Assembly: GCA_022340185.1 (NCBI GenBank)
Contig: JAJDOK010000032.1
Coordinates: 1-64,000 of the forward strand
DNA length: 64,000 nucleotides
Direction of reading: 5' to 3'
DNA from: Salaquimonas sp.
Lineage (GTDB): Bacteria > Pseudomonadota > Alphaproteobacteria > Rhizobiales > Rhizobiaceae
The notes below the pieces were generated by a model, which had not been told where the DNA came from, made no database searches, and saw nothing but the letters and a program-made list of their open reading frames with translations. The stretch's first letter is position 1, and the number at the start of each line of letters is the position of its first letter. Shown here piece by piece: positions 57,509-64,000 of this stretch. A program made the translations under genes and the position numbers.

Positions 57509-58264
57509 TCACAGCCCGGCCTTCACGAGTTGTGAAATACCCTTACGGACCGCACAAAACACGTTGAGGTCGACCGGTCCCTCTATCCCGCCGATCCTGC
57601 CCCTGTGCGAGAACTGCCAGAACTGCCATTTCTCGCAGCGCTTCTGCGAGGGTTCATGGAAGATGTTCCGCAGCCACAGATGATGACTCGGAAACATGCC
57701 GGGATTGCCTTCCATGTAATGCCTGTAGAATTCCCCGGTCACGTAGAAGACAGGCTTCTGGTGATGAACCGACTGGACCTCTGTAACGAAGTCCCGCAAT
57801 TCGGCAGCGAGGTTGGCGACTGACGGGATAGCGTCGCAATTTCCGCCGAATTCCAGATCGACGGCGAATGGCAAATTTGCCGGATCGCCCGGAACCGTCT
57901 CGAGAAAATTCCTGGCCTGGTCCTTTCCGGGACGACAGAACGTAAAGAAATGATAGGCGCCCGTGGCAATGCCAGCCTGCCTGGACTCCTTCCAGTTCTT
58001 TTGAAATCTGGCGTCCTTGAAGTCCCCGCCCTCGGTGGCCTTGATATAGGCGAAGCCGGCATACCCGCTCCGGGCGACCTTCGGCCAGTCTATTTCGCCC
58101 TGATGATGGCTGACATCGATGCCCTGTACCGGGAACCTGTCGCTCGAAGGAGTGTTGAAGCGGATCAGTCCGGCGTCGAAGGCAAGATAGAAACCCCATC
58201 CAATTGCGAGCAGCAACGCAACCGATGCCGCGATCTTCGTGATGGTACCGTGTCGCCCCGCCAA
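57509..58264 (-). CDS. GH25 family lysozyme (muramidase), membrane-anchored
   Basis: This 251-residue protein has an N-terminal membrane segment (about 10-32) and a GH25 domain with VQGIDVSHHQGEIDWPKVA, FAYIKATEGGDFKD, and AVDLEFGGNC, which hold the catalytic Asp and Glu residues of the family. It should cleave peptidoglycan between muramic acid and glucosamine. The host use is unclear; no phage genes are near, so it is probably a chromosomal cell-wall enzyme. It is convergent with maiA. Confidence 0.9.
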   Translation of the reverse strand: MAGRHGTITKIAASVALLLAIGWGFYLAFDAGLIRFNTPSSDRFPVQGIDVSHHQGEIDWPKVARSGYAGFAYIKATEGGDFKDARFQKNWKESRQAGIATGAYHFFTFCRPGKDQARNFLETVPGDPANLPFAVDLEFGGNCDAIPSVANLAAELRDFVTEVQSVHHQKPVFYVTGEFYRHYMEGNPGMFPSHHLWLRNIFHEPSQKRCEKWQFWQFSHRGRIGGIEGPVDLNVFCAVRKGISQLVKAGL

Positions 58265-58406
58265 AGCCGCGATCCGTCAAATTTCACATCATCAGGAAAG
58301 CCGCCATAGAACCCAACTTGGTCATTCCTGTGAATGGGCGGGTTTCAGAACAATCCCTCGCGTGCAAAGCCTGAAACACCGTTTTTTTACCAGTCAGGCA
58401 TGAAGC

Positions 58407-59435
58407 CTACACCACCTCCCGCGCCCGCCCCGTCGAGGCGCCGACAACAAGTTCGGCTTCCCACAATTCATGCACCGGCCCGCCTTCGGGATCATCGGCA
58501 AGCCCGATGATCAGTTCCGCGCAGCGCCGACCCGCATCCCGGATCGAGGATCGCGTCGCGGTGAAGATCGGTACCGACGCCATCTCCTGCAGGAAGGAAA
58601 GCCGGTCATCATGCGTCAGGACCGACACGTCCTTGCCCGGTTCCAGACCGGCATCCCGCAGGGCGCGCACCGTCCCGATCGCCTGCAGCACGCTTGAGGT
58701 CATGATCGCGCTCGGCGGCATATCACTGCCGAGCACCTGGCGCGCCCGGGCGTAGCCGTTCGGCTCCGTCATTTCGTCATGGAACATCAGTTCGGGCGCC
58801 ACCGTCATATCCCGCGCGCCATGCGCTTCCTCAAAACCCGTTCTGCGCCGCATCGCAAAGCTCATCTCGTCAAGTCCGTTCAACAGCGCAATGCGCCTGT
58901 GCCCGAGATCCATCAGGAACTCGGTTGCCCTGCGGAAACAGCGGCGGTTGTTGATGTCGAGCCAGGAATAGTCCTCGTCCGGATCGCTGGTCCTGCCGTG
59001 CACGATGAAGGGAACGCCGAGGTCGTGCAGCAAGGCGATACGTGGATCGTTCTGCTTCGGCCCATGCACGATCATGCCGTCCACCTTGCGCGAGGCAGCC
59101 AGCGCCCGGTAGGCGCGTTCCTGTTCAGCTTCCGGCACGACCGAGATCAGCATGTCATAGCCCTCGCGGGCATAGGTCTCGCCGGCACCGGCGATGAAAT
59201 CGGCGAAGTGCGGGTCGATCATCATGTGGTGGCCAAGCGGCACGACATGGCCGATCGACATCGACTTGCCCGTCGCCAGCCCTTTGGCCGAGGAACTCGG
59301 CTGATAGGCCGACGCACGCGCAGCCTCGATTACCCGCTTGCGGGTCGCTTCACTGACTTCCGGATAGCCGTTCAGCGCCCTGCTCACCGTGGTCGGCGAC
59401 AGGCTGAGCGCGTCGGCAAGCTCCTTCAGTTTCAT
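58407..59435 (-). CDS. aglR: LacI family regulator, probable AglR
   Basis: This 342-residue regulator has an N-terminal helix-turn-helix (MKLKELADALSLSPTTVSRA with LNGYPEVSEATRKRV) and a periplasmic-binding-protein-like sugar domain. It is divergent from aglEFGA, the order known for the alpha-glucoside system of Sinorhizobium meliloti, where AglR represses it; I use that name on context. Two similar palindromes lie in the shared region, one 23 bases before this gene, which suggests autoregulation as well. Confidence 0.9.
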   Translation of the reverse strand: MKLKELADALSLSPTTVSRALNGYPEVSEATRKRVIEAARASAYQPSSSAKGLATGKSMSIGHVVPLGHHMMIDPHFADFIAGAGETYAREGYDMLISVVPEAEQERAYRALAASRKVDGMIVHGPKQNDPRIALLHDLGVPFIVHGRTSDPDEDYSWLDINNRRCFRRATEFLMDLGHRRIALLNGLDEMSFAMRRRTGFEEAHGARDMTVAPELMFHDEMTEPNGYARARQVLGSDMPPSAIMTSSVLQAIGTVRALRDAGLEPGKDVSVLTHDDRLSFLQEMASVPIFTATRSSIRDAGRRCAELIIGLADDPEGGPVHELWEAELVVGASTGRAREVV

Positions 59436-59457
59436 CGCAACGGCATCCTCCCCGCAT

Positions 59458-59471
59458 TCAAAACGCTTTGG
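59458..59471. promoter_or_regulatory. AglR operator O1 (candidate)
   Basis: TCAAAACGCTTTGG matches 12 of 14 bases of the perfect palindrome at 59689-59702 and, like it, is followed by ATT. It lies 23 bases upstream of the aglR start, where binding would block aglR transcription. LacI-family operators typically have a central CG flanked by AAA/TTT half-sites. Confidence 0.55.
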
Positions 59472-59688
59472 ATTTTGCTGCTTTTTTGGGCTTCGTCAAG
59501 GTTTTCGGCACAAGAGTCGAGCGGACAAGCGGTACTCGGGCTAACGGGTACGTTTATGCGTGGGCTGTTTGATTACTCAATAAATGGCAGTAAATATTAC
59601 CTTTCTTCCAAAATCATGTCAGCGACCGCACAAGGTCACTCATACCCGCTTGACTCCGGCAGGTCGGCCGGTGCACAGTCACCTCCAG

Positions 59689-59702
59689 CCAAAGCGCTTT
59701 GG
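59689..59702. promoter_or_regulatory. AglR operator O2 (candidate)
   Basis: CCAAAGCGCTTTGG is a perfect 14-bp palindrome with the central CG expected for LacI-family regulators. It lies upstream of aglE, 31 bases ahead of the candidate promoter, and its partner O1 is 231 bases away, a distance compatible with DNA looping. Confidence 0.65.
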
Positions 59703-59732
59703 ATTCTTGCGCATCGTGCAGGTGGAGGGGTT

Positions 59733-59760
59733 TTGTAAGTGGCATTTTGCGCCTTATCAT
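59733..59760 (+). promoter_or_regulatory. candidate aglE promoter
   Basis: TTGTAA (59733-59738) and TATCAT (59755-59760) are 16 bases apart, on the plus strand toward aglE, with a leader of about 115 bases. It matches the consensus only moderately and could be wrong; a TTGACT at 59650-59655 is an alternative -35 with a poor -10. Confidence 0.35.
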
Positions 59761-59883
59761 GGTGAGGCGCATATCCCTGGAGGGGCCGGCATCGATCCTG
59801 AAACCATCGATCCTGAACCGTCTCGCCGGGCATTCAAAAGGAGACTTCAAGGACTTCGCTAAATTCCAGGAGGAGGAAACATC

Positions 59884-61248
59884 ATGAAATCCATGCTATT
59901 GGCCAGCGCCTTGGTGCTCGCCCTGACATTTTTTGCCGGCTCCGCCAGTGCCGCGGATTTGAAATTCCCGATTGGCGAAGGTGCCTTCAATTGGGACAGC
60001 TACAACAAATACGCCGCTTCCCATGATCTGAAGGGCGAGCAGGTGACTGTGTTCGGCCCATGGCTCGGACCGGACCAGGAAGCGGTCGAGTCAGTGCTCG
60101 CCTATTTTGCCGAGGCCACCGGCGCCGATGTCCGCTACACGGGTTCCGACTCTTTCGAACAGCAGATCGTGGTGGATGCTGAGGCTGGTTCCGCGCCTAA
60201 CATTGCTGTTTTCCCGCAGCCGGGTCTCGCTTGCGACATGGCCAAGCGTGGCTTCCTCACCCCGCTTGGCGATGATGCTGCCAGCTGGATGAAGGCCAAT
60301 TACGCCGCAGGACAATCCTGGGTCGACCTCGGATCCTGTGCAGGAAAGGACGGCGCCAAGGCGTTCTACGCATTCCCCTACAAGGCCGACGTCAAATCGC
60401 TGGTCTGGTACGTGCCGGAGAACTTCGATGATGCCGGCTACGAGGTTCCCCAGACCATGGAAGAGTTGAAGGCGCTGACCGAGAAAATCGTCGCCGACGG
60501 CGGCACGCCGTGGTGCATCGGTCTGGGTTCGGGTGCGGCAACCGGCTGGCCTGCCACCGACTGGGTCGAGGACATGATGCTCCGCACCCAGCCGCCGGAA
60601 GTCTACGACCAGTGGGTCAAGAACGAGATTCCATTCAATGACCCCAGGGTCATCGCCGCCATCGACGAGTTCGGCTGGTTCGCCCGTAACGACAAGTTTG
60701 TCGCCGGCGGCGCCGGTTCTGTCGCCTCGACGGATTTCCGTGATTCACCCAAGGGCCTCTTCACCTCGCCGCCGCAATGCTACATGCACCGTCAGGCTTC
60801 CTTCATCCCCGCCTTCTTCCCAGAGGGCACGGAAGTTGGTGTCGATGCGGATTTCTTTTACTTCCCGGCCTATGCTGACAAGGATCTCGGTAAGCCGGTG
60901 CTGGGCGCCGGCACGCTGTTCGCCATCACCAAGGATAGCCCCGGTGCGCACGCCCTGATCGAGTTCCTCGAAACGCCGATCGCACACGAGGTGTGGATGG
61001 CCCAGGAAGGCGGTGGTTTCCTGACGCCCTATACCGGCGTCAACACCGACGTCTATGTGACCGACGTTCGCAAATCGCTTGGCGACATTCTGCTCAACGC
61101 AACGACCTTCCGCTTCGATGGATCCGACCTGATGCCGGGTGCCATCGGTGCCGGATCGTTCTGGACCGGCATGGTCGACTACACAGGTGGTAAGTCCGCC
61201 AAGGACGTCGCCGACGCGATCCAGAAATCGTGGGACGCGATCAAGTAG
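59884..61248 (+). CDS. aglE: alpha-glucoside ABC transporter substrate-binding protein
   Basis: AglE is the periplasmic receptor of the alpha-glucoside (sucrose, maltose, trehalose) importer. The 454-residue protein has a signal peptide (MKSMLLASALVLALTFFAGS, cleavage near ASAAD) and a group 1 solute-binding fold, with TVFGPWLGPDQEAVESVLAY, PNIAVFPQPGLACDMAKRG and GGGFLTPYTGVNTDVYV. AGGAGGAGG precedes ATG 59884. Identification as AglE rests on length, sequence pattern and the order aglR-E-F-G-A. Confidence 0.93.
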   Translation: MKSMLLASALVLALTFFAGSASAADLKFPIGEGAFNWDSYNKYAASHDLKGEQVTVFGPWLGPDQEAVESVLAYFAEATGADVRYTGSDSFEQQIVVDAEAGSAPNIAVFPQPGLACDMAKRGFLTPLGDDAASWMKANYAAGQSWVDLGSCAGKDGAKAFYAFPYKADVKSLVWYVPENFDDAGYEVPQTMEELKALTEKIVADGGTPWCIGLGSGAATGWPATDWVEDMMLRTQPPEVYDQWVKNEIPFNDPRVIAAIDEFGWFARNDKFVAGGAGSVASTDFRDSPKGLFTSPPQCYMHRQASFIPAFFPEGTEVGVDADFFYFPAYADKDLGKPVLGAGTLFAITKDSPGAHALIEFLETPIAHEVWMAQEGGGFLTPYTGVNTDVYVTDVRKSLGDILLNATTFRFDGSDLMPGAIGAGSFWTGMVDYTGGKSAKDVADAIQKSWDAIK

Positions 61249-61256
61249 GCATCATG

Positions 61257-61316
61257 GCCAGCACAATGCTGGCTGGTTGACATGCGAATACGTCCGGGGC
61301 CGGTTGGTCCCGGACG
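61257..61316 (+). other. two stem-loops between aglE and aglF
   Basis: GCCAGCA-CAA-TGCTGGC (61257-61273) forms a 7-bp stem directly after the aglE stop, and CGTCCGGG-loop-CCCGGACG (61291-61316) an 8-bp stem with a 10-base loop. Neither has a T-run, so full termination is unlikely. Hairpins here often protect the mRNA of the abundant binding protein or allow partial termination. Confidence 0.6.
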
Positions 61317-61349
61317 TTCCAGCGGACGCGGCGGTTTCGGGAGGGCGCC

Positions 61350-62591
61350 ATGAATCCAGCGTTACAGGGATTGATCACGATCGTCATCGGGGTCGGCGGT
61401 TGTCTTGCCTATTTCTATCTGTCCAACCAGTTCCTCGATCGTGTTCTGTTTCCGGGCACGGGCGAACATGCCGGACGCAACATCAACCGGGCCAATCAGA
61501 TCAGGCCATGGCTGTTCTTGTTCCCGGCGATCTTCGCACTGACGCTTTATCTCGCCTATCCCGTCGTCGAAACACTTCGGCTGTCGCTCACCGACCGTAA
61601 TGCCGGCGGCGCCTTTGTCGGCCTCGCCAACTACCGCCAGATGATGGATGAGCCGAAATTCTGGGAAGCGATGAAGAACAACATGTTGTGGCTGATCGTG
61701 GTGCCTGCCGCGGCAACCGCCTTCGGCCTGCTCGCCGCCCAGCTCACCGACCGCATCAAATGGGGCAACATCGCCAAGTCGCTGATCTTCATGCCGATGG
61801 CGATCTCCTTCGTCGGCGCCTCGGTCATCTTCAAGCTCGTCTACGACACCCGCGCCGCTGACCAGGACCAGATCGGCGTCCTCAACGCGCTGTGGCTGAC
61901 ATTCGATGGCGAGACGAGCTCGTTGATTTTCCTGCGGCTCGTCCCCGCGATCATCGTTCTCGCCTTCGGCGCGTTCATGGCCTACGGAATCTACCTGACG
62001 CTCAGGCCCTTGATCTGGGGCGAAGCCGAGCGTGGCGGCGGCTCCTGGTGGACCGTCCCGCTTCGCGCAGCAGTCGCGATCGGCGCGGCCTGGCTGTTGT
62101 GGCTGTCACTGAAATCGATCTTCAACCTGTTCACCGTGACACTTCCCTACGGCGAACCGCAGACATGGCTGACCGTACCCTTCTGGAACAATTTCTTCCT
62201 GATGGTGGTGCTGATCTGGATCCAGACCGGCTTTGCCATGGTCATCCTGTCGGCCGCGCTGCGCGGCATCCCCGAGGAGACCATCGAAGCCGCCATCATC
62301 GACGGCGCGAGTCCCTTCGACATCTTCTTCAAGATCAAGGTGCCGCAGATCATGAGCACCATCGTCGTGGTGTGGACGACGATCACGCTGGTCGTCCTGA
62401 AGGTCTTCGACATCGTCTATGCGATGACCAACGGCCAATGGGAGACCCAGGTGCTCGCCAACTACATGTACGACAAGCTGTTCCGCGCCAATGACTGGGG
62501 CGTCGGTTCGGCCAGCGCCATCATCATCATGCTGCTGGTGACCCCCATCCTGATCTGGAACGTCTACACCACCCGCAAGGAAATGCGCTGA
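61350..62591 (+). CDS. aglF: alpha-glucoside ABC transporter permease AglF
   Basis: AglF is a MalF-type permease. The 413-residue protein has an N-terminal helix (about 5-27), a further core of six or seven helices and the EAA loop that contacts the ATPase, ETIEAAIIDGASPFDIFFKI followed by KVPQIM. A periplasmic loop with LRPLIWGEAERGGGSWW lies in the middle. The gene follows aglE after two stem-loops and precedes aglG by 25 bases. Confidence 0.93.
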   Translation: MNPALQGLITIVIGVGGCLAYFYLSNQFLDRVLFPGTGEHAGRNINRANQIRPWLFLFPAIFALTLYLAYPVVETLRLSLTDRNAGGAFVGLANYRQMMDEPKFWEAMKNNMLWLIVVPAAATAFGLLAAQLTDRIKWGNIAKSLIFMPMAISFVGASVIFKLVYDTRAADQDQIGVLNALWLTFDGETSSLIFLRLVPAIIVLAFGAFMAYGIYLTLRPLIWGEAERGGGSWWTVPLRAAVAIGAAWLLWLSLKSIFNLFTVTLPYGEPQTWLTVPFWNNFFLMVVLIWIQTGFAMVILSAALRGIPEETIEAAIIDGASPFDIFFKIKVPQIMSTIVVVWTTITLVVLKVFDIVYAMTNGQWETQVLANYMYDKLFRANDWGVGSASAIIIMLLVTPILIWNVYTTRKEMR

Positions 62592-62616
62592 CAAGGCGCC
62601 GAGGAGGCCTGAGCCC

Positions 62617-63771
62617 ATGTCTTCCATCGCAGGCAGCAAATCCGGCCTCACCTGGGCCGTGCATATCTCGGTACTGCTACTGGTCCTCCTGTGGCTGTTC
62701 CCGACCATCGGACTGCTGATCTCCTCGTTCCGCACGTCCGACCAGATCGCAACCAGCGGCTGGTGGGACGCCCTGTTCACCCAGGAACAGAACATGGTGC
62801 TGCGCGCCAAGCCGCCCAAGGCGCAGAATCAGGAAGGCGCGACCTGGGTCATCTCCGGCAACATCTTCGCCGACAACGACGAAAGCCCCGCAACGATCTC
62901 GGTCTGGGGCACTTCTTCACGGGAGATCTCCAAATACACGCCTGGTGAGACTGCCGATCTGGGCGACAAGGGCAAGCTCACTGTCGAGGCCAATGGCGAC
63001 TACCGTCTGGAAAACACCACCGAATTTTCCGGCAAGCGCGGCGGTCGTGTTTTCGTAACCGCCACGGCGCCGCCGAAATTCACGCTTGATAACTACCGCA
63101 CGGTACTGTTCAGCGGCTCAACCACCGATTCCATGGCCAAGGCCTTCTTCAACACGCTGACCGTGACGATACCGGCCACCATCATCCCGATCGTGATCGC
63201 CGCCTTTGCCGCCTATGCGCTCGCCTGGATGCGGTTTCCCGGCCGCGCCTTGCTGATCGCCGCGGTCGTCGGCCTGCTGGTGGTGCCGCTGCAACTGGCG
63301 CTGATCCCGCTTCTGCGCCTGCACCTGGCCATCGGCATCGGCAAGGGCTATCTCGGCGTCTGGCTGGCGCATACCGGTTTCGGCTTGCCGCTCGCCATCT
63401 ATCTGCTGCGCAACTACATGGTCGGCCTGCCCCGCGACATCATCGAGAACGCCAAGGTGGACGGAGCGACGGATTTCCAGATCTTCACAAGGATCATCCT
63501 CCCTCTGTCGTTCCCCGCCTTGGCGTCCTTCGCTATCTTCCAGTTCCTGTGGACCTGGAACGACCTTCTGGTCGCCAAGGTCTTCCTGATCGACGCAACC
63601 GGCGAGACGACGGTCATGACCAACCAGATCGTCGAACTGCTCGGCACCAGAGGCGGCAATTGGGAAATCCTTGCCACCGCCGCCTTCGTATCGATCGCGG
63701 TTCCGCTCGCGGTATTCTTCGCGATGCAGCGTTACCTCGTGCGCGGCCTGCTGGCCGGTTCGGTAAAATAG
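62617..63771 (+). CDS. aglG: alpha-glucoside ABC transporter permease AglG
   Basis: AglG is the MalG-type partner of AglF. The 384-residue protein has one helix (about 10-32), then an unusually long periplasmic loop (about 33-165, with SGNIFADNDESPATISVWG and KFTLDNYRTVLFSG), then five helices. The EAA loop is ENAKVDGATDFQIFTRIILP. GGAGG lies 9 bases ahead of ATG 62617. The enlarged loop is characteristic of AglG compared with about 290 residues for MalG. Confidence 0.92.
   Translation: MSSIAGSKSGLTWAVHISVLLLVLLWLFPTIGLLISSFRTSDQIATSGWWDALFTQEQNMVLRAKPPKAQNQEGATWVISGNIFADNDESPATISVWGTSSREISKYTPGETADLGDKGKLTVEANGDYRLENTTEFSGKRGGRVFVTATAPPKFTLDNYRTVLFSGSTTDSMAKAFFNTLTVTIPATIIPIVIAAFAAYALAWMRFPGRALLIAAVVGLLVVPLQLALIPLLRLHLAIGIGKGYLGVWLAHTGFGLPLAIYLLRNYMVGLPRDIIENAKVDGATDFQIFTRIILPLSFPALASFAIFQFLWTWNDLLVAKVFLIDATGETTVMTNQIVELLGTRGGNWEILATAAFVSIAVPLAVFFAMQRYLVRGLLAGSVK

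Positions 63772-64000
<229 letters not shown>

Larger units (their letters stand above)
59436..59883. other. aglR-aglE divergent regulatory region
   Basis: This 448-base region holds the aglR and aglE promoters, two LacI-type operators (59458-59471 and 59689-59702) and a candidate aglE promoter (59733-59760). The 5' leader of aglE ends with a strong AGGAGGAGG ribosome-binding site. Short open frames occur but none is supported. Confidence 0.6.

Noticed and set aside
57509..58264. GH25 lysozyme as a prophage remnant
   Set aside because: It has a membrane anchor typical of chromosomal alphaproteobacterial GH25 proteins, and no holin, tail or integrase genes are close.

Overview
The window reads as chromosome of an alphaproteobacterium in the order Hyphomicrobiales (Rhizobiales), most likely a Mesorhizobium/Phyllobacteriaceae-type organism. 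This is inferred from high GC, the 16S fragment, and gene neighbourhoods typical of the order: DUF4167-prmC-prfA-ptsP-lysC, SUV3-like helicase-S4 protein-fdxA-carD-rpoH, cobS-cobT, and aglR-aglEFGA. Nothing looks like a phage, IS element or CRISPR array. Coding density is high and most genes are housekeeping.

Layout. 1-1087: 5' part of a 16S rRNA gene on the minus strand, its leader, and a near-consensus promoter. 1.1-9.3 kb: an M23 peptidase, an MmcQ/YjbR protein, clpB with a candidate heat-shock promoter, a DUF4167 protein with a clear terminator, then prmC and prfA. 9.3-15.3 kb: ptsP, lysC (with a terminator-like hairpin in its leader), ubiG and an MFS transporter. 15.3-18.7 kb: a coupled run comF-grxC-nitrilase-DUF1178 and a divergent methyltransferase. 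18.7-22.8 kb: a tiny Flp pilin plus a small membrane protein, then the unit PPIase-argJ-GNAT-mutT. 22.8-30.2 kb: secA, a VOC protein, DUF4031, an L,D-transpeptidase, accA, xerD and a 48-aa membrane protein.

30.3-40.5 kb: aroK-aroB-CorC-like protein overlapping by ATGA junctions, a membrane glycerophosphodiesterase, bolA, a C-terminal J-domain protein, and cobS-cobT followed by a phytase-like esterase. 40.5-43.7 kb: a queuosine-precursor transporter (VUT) whose start codon sits in a sequence that looks like a preQ1-I riboswitch, rpmB with its terminator, a small conserved protein, a cytochrome c and a DUF3108 protein. 43.8-50.1 kb: SUV3-like RNA helicase, S4 RNA-binding protein, a heavily hairpinned intergenic region, fdxA, carD and an rpoH-type sigma factor. 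50.2-53.2 kb: M48 metalloprotease and UDP-glucose dehydrogenase, each next to a copy of a roughly 55-bp palindromic repeat.

53.3-57.4 kb is a more accessory stretch: a frameshifted VPLPA-CTERM protein gene, tRNA-Arg(CCT), a MarR regulator and homogentisate catabolism genes hmgA-maiA. The window ends with a GH25 lysozyme and the alpha-glucoside uptake operon aglR/aglE-aglF-aglG-aglA. In the operon the LacI regulator and the transport genes diverge around two matching palindromic operators; aglA is cut by the window edge.

The most interesting signals are regulatory: the compact preQ1-like aptamer at the VUT start codon, the lysC leader hairpin, the five-hairpin region before fdxA, and the twin agl operators.
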